Origin: Planctomycetia bacterium
GTDB lineage: Bacteria > Planctomycetota > Planctomycetia > Pirellulales > Thermoguttaceae
Length of the DNA stretch: 64,000 nt
Reading direction: 5' to 3'
Assembly: GCA_030539295.1 (NCBI GenBank)
Contig: JAUNSJ010000004.1
Span: 62,001 to 126,000 of the forward strand
The position numbers were made by a program, and so were the translations under genes. The notes beneath the pieces were generated by a model. That model worked only from the letters and a program-made list of their open reading frames with translations, did not search any database and had not been told where the DNA came from. This document shows, piece by piece, positions 44,161-52,255 of this stretch (the stretch's first letter is position 1; each line of letters starts with the position of its first letter).

Positions 44161-45270
44161 ATGAAACGAATTTTCCACTGCCTTTCCACTCTGTTCGTGG
44201 TTTGTGTGTGCACAACCTTGGCTTTTGGTCAGGAGGCTGGTACAACATCGTATCCCGAAATGAAAAAAGAGCTGGTCGCGCACATTAAGACCGGAGCGGA
44301 TAACCCGCGTAATAGTGAAGGCGCATTCGTCACGCTCGCCAATGGGGATATTATTCATGTCTATTCCCATTTTTACGGCAACTCGTTTGGGGACCACGCA
44401 ACCGCGTTTCTTGCCAGCAGACGCAGTAGCGACGGAGGGCGAACGTGGTCCGAAACAGATTGCAAAGAATTGGAAAATGAAGGCAAACTGAACGTCATGT
44501 CCGTTTCACTGCTACGTTTACAAAGCGGCTCGATCGCCATGTTTTATCTGGTTAAGGAATCACCTGGCGATTGTCGGCTTTACATGCGCGTCAGTAGCGA
44601 CGAGGCAAAAACCTGGGGCGAACGCGTACTCTGCATTCCGGATGTTAGTTACAACATCGTTAATAACGACCGCGTTATACAGCTGAGCGAAGGCCGACTG
44701 CTGGCCCCGGTTGGCAGGCATGCGTGGGACGGGAAAACCGACTACGGCTACTACTGGAATGCCGATGTTTTCTGCATGATTTCCGACGACGACGGAAAAA
44801 CATGGCGCCGCGCCAGTGATGTCGCTCACCTGCCCGGCATCATATATCAGGAGCCGGGACTGGTCGAACTGGCTGATGGTCGTATACTCATGAACATACG
44901 GACCGAAAGCGGTTCGCAGTACATGGCCTGGTCCGACGATAAGGGCGAAACGTGGACGACCCCTGTCCCGTCCGAACTTGATTCGCCGGTTTCGCCCGCC
45001 CGGATTAAACGTGTGCCAGGCAGTGATCATTTGATTGCCGTCTGGAATCCGAAAATAGCTGATGAGGGACGCATCGGAATGGACATTGCCATTCTCTCGC
45101 CTGACGGTACAAAGACGCTCGTTCGCAAAGAAATTGAACGCAATCCGCAGGGACTTCAATATCCCTCGATTCACTTCCTCGACGATAAGAATTTTCTGGT
45201 CGCCTATTTTTCCTGGACAACGGGAATTTTCATTTACCGAATGAATCTGGACGACCTGAAAACTCCGTAA
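44161..45270 (+). CDS. Exported sialidase-like glycoside hydrolase
   Basis: A 369-residue protein with signal FHCLSTLFVVCVCTTLAFG and a six-bladed propeller-like body with four Asp-box motifs: SSDGGRTW, SSDEAKTW, SDDDGKTW and SDDKGETW. This matches the exo-alpha-sialidase/BNR family. Arg residues likely for the active-site triad occur (for example in the NIRTESGSQ region), but the full triad cannot be assigned with certainty. It would release sialic acid or a related sugar at the cell surface. It lies in the third cassette, between a DUF1559 gene and a small lipoprotein gene. Confidence 0.85.
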   Translation: MKRIFHCLSTLFVVCVCTTLAFGQEAGTTSYPEMKKELVAHIKTGADNPRNSEGAFVTLANGDIIHVYSHFYGNSFGDHATAFLASRRSSDGGRTWSETDCKELENEGKLNVMSVSLLRLQSGSIAMFYLVKESPGDCRLYMRVSSDEAKTWGERVLCIPDVSYNIVNNDRVIQLSEGRLLAPVGRHAWDGKTDYGYYWNADVFCMISDDDGKTWRRASDVAHLPGIIYQEPGLVELADGRILMNIRTESGSQYMAWSDDKGETWTTPVPSELDSPVSPARIKRVPGSDHLIAVWNPKIADEGRIGMDIAILSPDGTKTLVRKEIERNPQGLQYPSIHFLDDKNFLVAYFSWTTGIFIYRMNLDDLKTP

Positions 45271-45296
45271 CGGACGGAACCTTGGTACTGATCGTG

Positions 45297-45323
45297 TGGC
45301 CCGCCTGTCCGCAGGATGGGCCA
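45297..45323 (+). terminator. Hairpin between sialidase and lipoprotein genes
   Basis: TGGCCC and GGGCCA enclose an inner CCTG/CAGG stem. No T-run follows. It may be an attenuator or processing site. Confidence 0.35.
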
Positions 45324-45375
45324 TTCCACGTTTGTTTACATAACAAAAAGTTAAAACTTAAAGGATTTCTAAAAA

Positions 45376-45858
45376 ATGAACAGAACAATACTCTGCCTGC
45401 TGTTGCTATCAATGCTCATTCTTCCACTTGCCGGATGCAAGAAAGGACCGCAGAAACCAGACGGCCTGCCCGAACTCATTCCGTGTAAGATTACGCTTAC
45501 TCACGGGAGCCGTCCGGCTGAAGGCGTTCAAGTGACCCTGATTAAGAAGAATGACCCGTCGTTCGCTTGGTACGTGGGTGGTACTACGGACGCGGCGGGT
45601 GTTGTTGCGCCGGTCACGCAGGATTTTCCCGGCGTTCCCACAGGCGAATTTCTCGTTCTCTGTCAAAAAACAGTAACAGAGGAATCGACCGCGAATTCCG
45701 CAATGCCAACCCAGTTTTCGACACTTCCAAAAAAGTACAATTCAATGGACACAACTCCTTTGTCGATCACGATCGGAACTTCGCCAGTCGAACAGTCGTT
45801 TGACCTTGGCGAAGCGATCCATGAAAAATTTAGTGCACCTAAGATCGACAATATCTAA
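45376..45858 (+). CDS. Small lipoprotein with carboxypeptidase-regulatory-like fold, family copy 3
   Basis: A 160-residue lipoprotein with lipobox LPLAGC at about residue 21. The family start signature appears as P-D-G-L-P-E-L-I-P, then RPAEGVQVTL, TDAAGVVAPVT and GVPTGEFLVL. The end motif is DTTPLSITIG followed by FDLGEAIHE. It is the third member in this window and follows the sialidase gene by 105 bases with a hairpin between. Its recurring neighbours (DUF1559 and an exported enzyme) suggest a shared surface role. Confidence 0.75.
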   Translation: MNRTILCLLLLSMLILPLAGCKKGPQKPDGLPELIPCKITLTHGSRPAEGVQVTLIKKNDPSFAWYVGGTTDAAGVVAPVTQDFPGVPTGEFLVLCQKTVTEESTANSAMPTQFSTLPKKYNSMDTTPLSITIGTSPVEQSFDLGEAIHEKFSAPKIDNI

Positions 45859-45870
45859 GAAAAAGTATTG

Positions 45871-45901
45871 TAACCTTCGCCTGTTAATCAATGGCAGGTT
45901 A
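45871..45901 (-). terminator. Terminator of the etfB-etfA-glcD operon
   Basis: On the minus strand the stem AACCTGCC...GGCGAAGGTT is followed by ACAATACTTTTT. It lies between the convergent operon and the third lipoprotein gene. Confidence 0.45.
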
Positions 45902-45941
45902 TAAAAAACTCGGCTCTGCCAATGTGCAATCGATTTGCCAT

Positions 45942-47402
45942 TTACCGAGCATCGCCATTCCGCGGTGGAATGACTTTGCCAGGGTTCATAATGCCGTTGG
46001 GGTCGAGAGCCTGCTTGATAGTGCGCAGAAGATCAAGATATTCCTCCGAGACGACACAAGACATATAATGAATGCGTTTGTGGCCAATGCCGTGCTCGCC
46101 GGAAATGCGACCGCCACAGTCGCGAACGACGGCATAAAGTTCGCGCAGAATAACCGGTAACTGCTGTTTCCAGGTCGCATGGTCCCATTCCGGTCCGGCG
46201 CAAATTCTCGCGTGGACATTGCCATCGCCGGCATGCCCGTAACAGGGAATGCAAATTCCGTAGCGTTCAGCAATCGCGCTGAATTCGCGTATAACCCGCG
46301 GGATGGACGCGGGGGGCACAACGACGTCTTCACCACTTTGCGTCGGATAGCGCAGACTGAACGCTTCCGGAATCGCGCGGCGAAGTCGCCAGAGTCGCTC
46401 GGACGTCGCGGCACTATCGGCAACGTAGACTTCCGTCGCGCCGGCCGCCTGGCAGAACGCCCCGGCCGCGTCGTAATCTTCGGTAAGACGGTCGCGGTCA
46501 AAGCCGTCGAGCGTAACGAGCAGCATGGCCCCGCAGTCGCCGCAGGTGAGCGATTCATTTAAATAGCGACATGCCTCATTAAACGCAAGTCGGTCAATGT
46601 ACTCAATTGACGTCGGCTGTACGCCGGAAATCGTCGGCAGTTTCGCAACGGCGGCTATGGCCGCTTCCCCCGTCGGAAACAGGCACAGAAGATCAACCTG
46701 AAATCGCGGACGCGGAACGAGCTTTAAAATAATTTTCGTAAAGATGCCAAGCGTTCCTTCCGAGCCAACGAAAAGAGGAACCATATTGTACCCTGTAACG
46801 TCTTTGACCAGCTTGCCGCCGAGCGTAACGAGTTCTCCGGTTGGTGTGACAACTTCCAGACCGAGAACGTAGCGCGACGTTACACCATATTTAACCGCTT
46901 TTCCACCGCCTGCGTTTTCCGCAACGTTACCGCCGATAAAGCAGGTCTCAAGACTCATCGGATAGCCCGCGTAAAACAGACCACTTGCCTTAACGTAGTC
47001 ATTAATCTCGTTGGTTATAACGCCCGGCTCAACGGTAATCATCATATTCGCCGGGTCAAAATCGAGAATCCGATTAAGCCGGTCGGTGCCCAGGACAATA
47101 CCGCCACAAACGGGAACGGCCCCTCCGGACAGCCCGGAACCGGCGCCCCGCGGCGTTATCGGAATACGTCGCCGATTGGCCAGTTTTACAATGGCCGAAA
47201 TCTCCTCCGCGGTACCGGGTCGCACAACAACATCTGGCATGGCGCGATAATCCGTGCCGGGAATTTCGTCGTGCGAATACGGTTCAAGTTCCTCCCGGTC
47301 GCGAAACAGGACATACTTCTCGCCCAGCAGAGTTATGAGTTCCTGGACGTCGCTCTCGCTTATCTGATTGTATCCAGTTCCGTCTGTTTTCTGTTCTGAC
47401 AT
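45942..47402 (-). CDS. GlcD-type FAD-dependent lactate/glycolate dehydrogenase
   Basis: A 486-residue flavoprotein of the D-lactate/glycolate dehydrogenase family. The FAD-binding part has PITPRGAGSGLSGGAVP near residue 80, ENAGGGKAVKYGVT and GTLGIFTKIILKL. The C-terminal part has YGHAGDGNVHARI and SGEHGIGHKR, the usual substrate-pocket histidines. It would oxidise a 2-hydroxy acid and pass electrons to the Etf encoded by the two genes upstream. The ATG at 47402 has GGGGAAG just before it and begins 10 bases after etfA ends. Without biochemical data lactate and glycolate cannot be distinguished. Confidence 0.85.
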   Translation of the reverse strand: MSEQKTDGTGYNQISESDVQELITLLGEKYVLFRDREELEPYSHDEIPGTDYRAMPDVVVRPGTAEEISAIVKLANRRRIPITPRGAGSGLSGGAVPVCGGIVLGTDRLNRILDFDPANMMITVEPGVITNEINDYVKASGLFYAGYPMSLETCFIGGNVAENAGGGKAVKYGVTSRYVLGLEVVTPTGELVTLGGKLVKDVTGYNMVPLFVGSEGTLGIFTKIILKLVPRPRFQVDLLCLFPTGEAAIAAVAKLPTISGVQPTSIEYIDRLAFNEACRYLNESLTCGDCGAMLLVTLDGFDRDRLTEDYDAAGAFCQAAGATEVYVADSAATSERLWRLRRAIPEAFSLRYPTQSGEDVVVPPASIPRVIREFSAIAERYGICIPCYGHAGDGNVHARICAGPEWDHATWKQQLPVILRELYAVVRDCGGRISGEHGIGHKRIHYMSCVVSEEYLDLLRTIKQALDPNGIMNPGKVIPPRNGDAR

Positions 47403-47412
47403 GGCTTCCCCT

Positions 47413-48444
47413 TTAGTGGACGCGTGTGCGTAAGCGGGTGATCAGTTCCGGAAGAACATCAAAAAGATCGCCGACGATTCCGAAATCGGCAATGTGGAAA
47501 ATGGGAGCGTCCGGGTCGCGATTGACCGCAATAATCGTCTCGGCCGTCTGCATACCGGCCATATGCTGTATGGCCCCGGAGACGCCCAGGCCAATATAAA
47601 GTCGGGGCGTAACCGTTCGGCCACTCAAACCGATCTGACAGGCATAGTCGAGCCAGCCGCGGTCGACCACTTCCCGAGTCGCGCCGACCGCCGCGTCCAC
47701 AGCCTTGGCAAATTCAAAGATTTTGGGTAAGTTTTCCGCCTTCTTTATCCCGCGACCCACAACGACAATGCGCTCGGCGTCTTCAATGGACTTTTCCACC
47801 GGGTCCGGCAGAAAGTTTCGAACCCGCACTGTCGAACGCGTCATCGGAGACTCCGGAACAATGCGAAAAATTGTGCCTTGCCGGCTTGCGTCCGGAGTGC
47901 GAGGCCGCCGCGATCGGGGGCGAACGGTCGCCATCTGCGGACGCGACTCCTTACACTGAATGGTGGCCATGATATGACCGCCGATAGCAGGTCGCGTTTG
48001 CAGCAGGAGCCCGGTCGCGTGGTCCAAATAAAGCTCCGTGCAGTCGGCGGTCAGTCCGGTGGCGAGTAAGCGAGCCAGATAGGGCATCAGAGCGCGGCCT
48101 TGACTGTCGGCCCCGGCCAGAAGGTTCATTGGGCCAACTCGCCTGATAAAAGGGAGGAGGGCCTTTGCGTACAGGTCTGCGGAGAACGAAGTCAGATCCT
48201 CCGACTCAATAGCGTGCACCTGGTCCGCACCATAAGCAATCAGGCGTTGCAATTCCGACTCGGGCATAGGCGGGCCTGCGAGCAGTGCGTGCACCTGGAA
48301 ACCACATTCGCCACTTTCAGCATTTTTATCCGCCAGATCTCGGGCACGGGCCAAGAGTTCAAAGGAGATCGGTTGAATGACCCCGCCGTTCTGCCGTGAA
48401 AGAATCCAGACGTCGCCTCTTAACGATTCCTGTTGTGTCGTCAT
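47413..48444 (-). CDS. etfA: Electron transfer flavoprotein subunit alpha
   Basis: A 343-residue EtfA. The C-terminal FAD domain has VGATREVVDRGW, then QIGLSGRTVTPRLYIGLGVSGAIQH and the GM-x-A-x-x-IIAVNRDPDAPIF pattern that binds FAD. The N-terminal half is the usual alpha/beta Etf domain, without the ferredoxin-like extension seen in some bifurcating LctC proteins. The start ATG at 48444 overlaps the etfB stop as ATGA, so translation is coupled. It forms the electron carrier for the GlcD-like dehydrogenase encoded downstream. Confidence 0.9.
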   Translation of the reverse strand: MTTQQESLRGDVWILSRQNGGVIQPISFELLARARDLADKNAESGECGFQVHALLAGPPMPESELQRLIAYGADQVHAIESEDLTSFSADLYAKALLPFIRRVGPMNLLAGADSQGRALMPYLARLLATGLTADCTELYLDHATGLLLQTRPAIGGHIMATIQCKESRPQMATVRPRSRRPRTPDASRQGTIFRIVPESPMTRSTVRVRNFLPDPVEKSIEDAERIVVVGRGIKKAENLPKIFEFAKAVDAAVGATREVVDRGWLDYACQIGLSGRTVTPRLYIGLGVSGAIQHMAGMQTAETIIAVNRDPDAPIFHIADFGIVGDLFDVLPELITRLRTRVH

Positions 48445-49241
48445 ATCAGTTCCTTTTCCTCTAAATGGTCCACGAGCTGATTGACTGCCGACGCCAGCGA
48501 TTCTCCGCCGGTCACGTGGCACATAACCCCGCGACGAAGCCACTGCGGGCGAAATATCTTGACAATACTCGTTGGCGAGCCTTTTTGCCCCGTTTCCTCC
48601 AGAGACAAGTTAAGCGACTGACGCGTTAAAACGGGAACATCCGCCGAACGTGCCCGACGCTTGCCGGTCAAAGTTGGCAAACGAGGCACGCCCACCTCCT
48701 TATTGACCGTGAGCAGGGCCGGACCGGTAACAGATACCTCTTCCTGCCCCCCTTCAAGACGGTGGCAAAGTTCAAGCGTGCCATTATGCCACGAGTTGAT
48801 TCGGCTAACCCAGGTGACAACTGGAATTCCCAAGGCGGCGGCGACTTCGGGCCCGACTTGGCCGGTATCGCCATCGCTGGCACGTTCGCCGCACAGAATC
48901 ACATCAAAGTCGGGCACAATCGCGCGTATCGCGGCCGCCAGAATGGTGCTTGTGGCGTATGTATCGGACCCGGCAAAGGCACGGTCCGAAAGTAAGAAGG
49001 CGGAATCTATTCCCATGGCCAACGCTTCCCGCACGGCGAAATCCGCCGACTTTGGCCCCATGGAGAAGACATACGTCATGCCGTTATAGACGTTGGCCAG
49101 ACGGAGTGCGGACTCTAGAGCGTGCAGGTCTATCGGATTAACAACGGCATCCGCCTCGCGACGTTGTACGGTTCCGGTCACTTCGTCGATTTGAACCGAG
49201 CCAGGTTCCGGCACCTGTTTAATAAGTACAACGATCTTCAT
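48441..49241 (-). CDS. etfB: Electron transfer flavoprotein subunit beta
   Basis: A 266-residue EtfB. It starts MKIVVLIKQVPEP and has the nucleotide-binding CGERASDGDTGQVGPEVA segment at about residues 117-134, and PALLTVNKEVGVPRLPTL in the conserved C-terminal part. It binds AMP or, in bifurcating types, FAD, and pairs with EtfA. It is the first gene of the operon etfB-etfA-glcD. The rpmA terminator lies upstream, so transcription should start in the 49242-49290 interval. Confidence 0.9.
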   Translation of the reverse strand: MKIVVLIKQVPEPGSVQIDEVTGTVQRREADAVVNPIDLHALESALRLANVYNGMTYVFSMGPKSADFAVREALAMGIDSAFLLSDRAFAGSDTYATSTILAAAIRAIVPDFDVILCGERASDGDTGQVGPEVAAALGIPVVTWVSRINSWHNGTLELCHRLEGGQEEVSVTGPALLTVNKEVGVPRLPTLTGKRRARSADVPVLTRQSLNLSLEETGQKGSPTSIVKIFRPQWLRRGVMCHVTGGESLASAVNQLVDHLEEKELI

Positions 49242-49290
49242 GTCGTCCCCCGGAGAAGAGAATGTACCTCAAAATTCAAGATAAACCAAC

Positions 49291-49328
49291 AAAAAAAGCC
49301 CGAAAAGAAACGAGGTTCTTTCGGGCTT
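49291..49328 (-). terminator. Rho-independent terminator of rpmA
   Basis: On the minus strand AAGCCCGAAA pairs with TTTCGGGCTT and is followed by a run of T. It ends rpmA transcription before etfB. Confidence 0.85.
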
Positions 49329-49345
49329 CTTACGTCACTGGAAGG

Positions 49346-49615
49346 TCAGTTTGCACCGACGATTGACGGTTTCTCAGCGACAACGTTAACTCGCTTGCCG
49401 TTCCGGTCGAACTTCACATAGCCCTCGACCAAAGCAAAAATCGTGTAATCGGTTCCCATGCCAACCCCTTTTCCGGGCTCCCAATGAGTTCCGCACTGAC
49501 GCAGAATTATGTTACCCGGCTGTACGGATTGACCACCGTAAACTTTAACGCCACGTCGCTGTCCATTGGAGTCACGACCGTTGCGGCTGGACCCCTGTCC
49601 TTTTTTGTGTGCCAT
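49346..49615 (-). CDS. rpmA: Ribosomal protein bL27
   Basis: An 89-residue bL27: [20 protein letters not shown] is the typical Lys/Gly/Ser-rich N-terminus that reaches the peptidyl transferase centre, followed by [19 protein letters not shown] and GTHWEPG. AGGTGG lies four bases before the ATG. It begins directly with MAHKKG, without the extra N-terminal peptide that is cleaved in Firmicutes. The usual partner rplU (bL21) is not next to it. It ends at a strong terminator. Confidence 0.97.
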   Translation of the reverse strand: MAHKKGQGSSRNGRDSNGQRRGVKVYGGQSVQPGNIILRQCGTHWEPGKGVGMGTDYTIFALVEGYVKFDRNGKRVNVVAEKPSIVGAN

Positions 49616-49824
49616 AATACCACCTTTTTCTGTATCTCTTCGTTTATCTGCTCGTCAGGCTCCGCATCTACATGCCGCAAATATCGCCCGATTATTCGCC
49701 TTCTTCTTTGACGCCTGAAGGCAACCGACCCCACGGGAATCAGTTACTCCTGCCATTGGCAACCCTGCCGCTTACCGTGTGAGGGAAACAGGGGACGCCC
49801 AAAGAAACCACCGGAACCTCTATT

Positions 49825-50910
49825 TTACAGGTAAATCCACTGGTAGTCAAGCTCCCCCGGCTGCCCAAAATAAATTTCTTTACTTTTTTGGTCAAATTCG
49901 TCGCCCGGACGGTAGAAATTCAGCTTGAGGACTTTCCGTGAAACGTTGCGGCCCGAAAGAAGTTCGGCTCCCGGTGTATAGGCTTCCGGAGCGTTTTCCC
50001 ACTTCTGCGCGTTGGTCAAACCGCTGACATAAATTGAAAAACGGTCAATTCGCGGGTCAAGCGATTTCGCGATGCCCGTCTCGCGGTCAACGTCGAGCCA
50101 GGTGGCAATACCCCAGACCGTCTCGCCCGGTTTTATGTCAACCGAGGCAATGGTAACCGTCGTCTGGAACGATTGTTGCGGGTCTTCTTGCGCCGCAATT
50201 TTTACAAAAGCGAGCGGTAAATATTCGTCATAATACTTAACTTGTTCTGTAGCAACGGGATTCGGTACAACGAGGCCACCTTCATCCTTGGCGTACTCCA
50301 CCGGATTTTGAACCGCAGGGGAGACCAGGACAAATTGCGGTACGAACCGAACACTGCCGGGTACGGAACCGTCTTCTCCCGCCGGCTGACCATTGTAGTC
50401 CACCCATTTCGGCCTATACGTACCCTCAACATTATTGAAAATTTGGTCGTACTCTTTGACTTCCAGCTTGCCCGGCTCCTTCTTAACGAGCACCTGAACT
50501 TTTGTGTCCGCAGGCGTCTCAATTTCACGGGAAAGACATTTGCCCGTATTGGTCACGGAATAGACCATGTACCAGACCAATTTTCGCTCCAAACGCCCCG
50601 CTTCATTCGGAAAATCGACTTCGATGAGCCGCGGTTTCTTGAAACTGAACTCAAGACACCAAATTTCACGGGCAAAAAGGAGGTCAGCAGCCCAGTCGAA
50701 CGAAGCGTCCTCCCCGAGCACCTCCGGCAAATCGGACCACTGGTAGGTTTCGGAATAGTTGATAAATGGGGTAATTTGGGTTATTGTGCCCGGCACTGCC
50801 TTCAGACCTTGGCTTGTGGCAACTCCGTCTTGTGACCAGACGGGCGCAATCAGCCCCGAACAAAGGAGGAAAAACGCGGACAGTAATAGTGTTTTTGTGT
50901 ATGTATTCAT
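49825..50910 (-). CDS. Exported protein of unknown function
   Basis: A 361-residue protein with signal LLLSAFFLLCSGLIAPVWS. The mature part is rich in beta strands and aromatic residues, with the opening ITQITPFINYSETYQW and later VWYMVYSVTNTGKCLSREIE. Planctomycete proteins of this general kind are usually annotated hypothetical; I do not recognise a domain. The ATG at 50910 follows AGGAA. It is flanked by a roughly 210-base gap before rpmA and about 436 bases before rsmH, and appears to be a single-gene unit. Confidence 0.6.
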   Translation of the reverse strand: MNTYTKTLLLSAFFLLCSGLIAPVWSQDGVATSQGLKAVPGTITQITPFINYSETYQWSDLPEVLGEDASFDWAADLLFAREIWCLEFSFKKPRLIEVDFPNEAGRLERKLVWYMVYSVTNTGKCLSREIETPADTKVQVLVKKEPGKLEVKEYDQIFNNVEGTYRPKWVDYNGQPAGEDGSVPGSVRFVPQFVLVSPAVQNPVEYAKDEGGLVVPNPVATEQVKYYDEYLPLAFVKIAAQEDPQQSFQTTVTIASVDIKPGETVWGIATWLDVDRETGIAKSLDPRIDRFSIYVSGLTNAQKWENAPEAYTPGAELLSGRNVSRKVLKLNFYRPGDEFDQKSKEIYFGQPGELDYQWIYL

Positions 50911-51346
50911 TTTCCACAGTTCCTGTTGGAGGATGAGCCACCGTCGAACGGAGCGCAAAGGCACACTGCGTCCCACGAGAACACGACCCTTACATTATAG
51001 CGTAACCTATGCCCTTTCGTCAAGGATTTTTCACCCTGATTGGCTATCTTTTCTCTATTTTTCCAGAGATTTTAACTTTTAAGTAATTTTTGTCGATTTT
51101 TCCCCTGTTTGATATGGCTTTTGTGGGCAAATTTCGTTATTCTTAACGTTGGTAAAGAATATAAAGAGGGTGGTTTCAGGCAAAATGGGGTCGTTCCGTT
51201 CGATTATGACAGGAGGGCAGGGCATTTCATTGGACCAAAGTTGCAGAAATCGCCGTTCCCGTTTGCTGTGAATCTCCCCAAATTCGTTTTCTTTGCTATA
51301 ATACTGTAATCACCTGTACTGCCACAACCAAAATCGGGAGATCCGA
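50911..51346. other. Intergenic region before rsmH, no gene
   Basis: About 436 bases between the divergent exported-protein gene and rsmH. No mraZ gene is present, although it often precedes rsmH. The only clear signal is the extended -10 at 51294-51302. Confidence 0.45.
51294..51302 (+). promoter_or_regulatory. Extended -10 promoter of rsmH
   Basis: TTGCTATAAT gives a TG-n-TATAAT extended -10 box. The -35 region is poor, as is usual with an extended -10. Confidence 0.5.
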
Positions 51347-52255
51347 ATGACACAACCGGTTCACATACCAGTCCTGCTCAATGAAGTCCTGACGGCCTTA
51401 TCGCCGGCGCCGGGCCAGATAATCCTGGATGGGACGCTCGGGGGCGGTGGGCACACGGCGGCTCTTGCCCGGCGAGTAGGACCGAATGGCCTCGTCTTGG
51501 GGATGGACCGGGACCTGGCTGCGATTGACCGGACGGAGCCAATCCTGAAAGCTGAAGGATTGCCTGTGCGACTGGCACACGCGAACTATCGGGATTTCCC
51601 GGAGGCGATGCGTATGCTCAATCTGACCCATCTGGACGGAGCGCTGCTGGATTTGGGCCTTTCCAGTGACCAGTTGGCTGACCACTCGCGTGGCTTTAGT
51701 TTTGACGCGGAAGGTGATCTCGACTTGCGATTTGACGTCAGTGAAGGCGTACCCGCCTGGGTGCTCCTGAACCGTTGGTCGGCGGAAGAAATGGCCGATG
51801 TTATCTTTCGCTATGGGGAAGAACGGGCAAGTCGACGGATAGCGCGAGCCATTGTGCAACGACGGGAGGAGCAGCCGATTCGACGGGCGAGCGAGCTGGC
51901 CGAAATTTGTCGGCGGTGCCTCCCGAGTTCGCATGGTCTTCGCCATCGGATAGACCCGGCGACTCGCACGTTTCAGGCGTTGAGAATCGCCGTTAATGGC
52001 GAACTCCAGGCACTCGACGATTTTTTAAAATGTATTGACGACTGGTTGGCCCCGAACGGGAAAGTTGCCATCATCAGTTTTCATTCGTTGGAGGACCGCA
52101 TGGTCAAGAATCATTTTCGTGACTCGAATAAGTTGGACGTTGTAACGCGTAAGCCGATCGAAGCGTCGGAAGAGGAATGGGAACGGAATCCACGGTCGCG
52201 GAGTGCGAAACTTCGTCTGGCCGTGCGGAGAGAGGAGAAGGGATACGAATCATGA
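51347..52255 (+). CDS. rsmH: 16S rRNA (cytosine-1402-N4)-methyltransferase
   Basis: A 302-residue RsmH/MraW. The SAM-binding part is ILDGTLGGGGHTAALARRVG near residues 24-43, followed by GALLDLGLSSDQL and HRIDPATRTFQALRIAVN. It methylates C1402 in 16S rRNA. It lies upstream of a large LysM gene that overlaps it by four bases (ATGA), where ftsL normally follows in division gene clusters. GGGAGA lies before the ATG. Confidence 0.95.
   Translation: MTQPVHIPVLLNEVLTALSPAPGQIILDGTLGGGGHTAALARRVGPNGLVLGMDRDLAAIDRTEPILKAEGLPVRLAHANYRDFPEAMRMLNLTHLDGALLDLGLSSDQLADHSRGFSFDAEGDLDLRFDVSEGVPAWVLLNRWSAEEMADVIFRYGEERASRRIARAIVQRREEQPIRRASELAEICRRCLPSSHGLRHRIDPATRTFQALRIAVNGELQALDDFLKCIDDWLAPNGKVAIISFHSLEDRMVKNHFRDSNKLDVVTRKPIEASEEEWERNPRSRSAKLRLAVRREEKGYES

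Noticed and set aside
49616-49824. rplU beside rpmA
   Set aside because: No bL21-like sequence is present in the adjacent bases on either strand.
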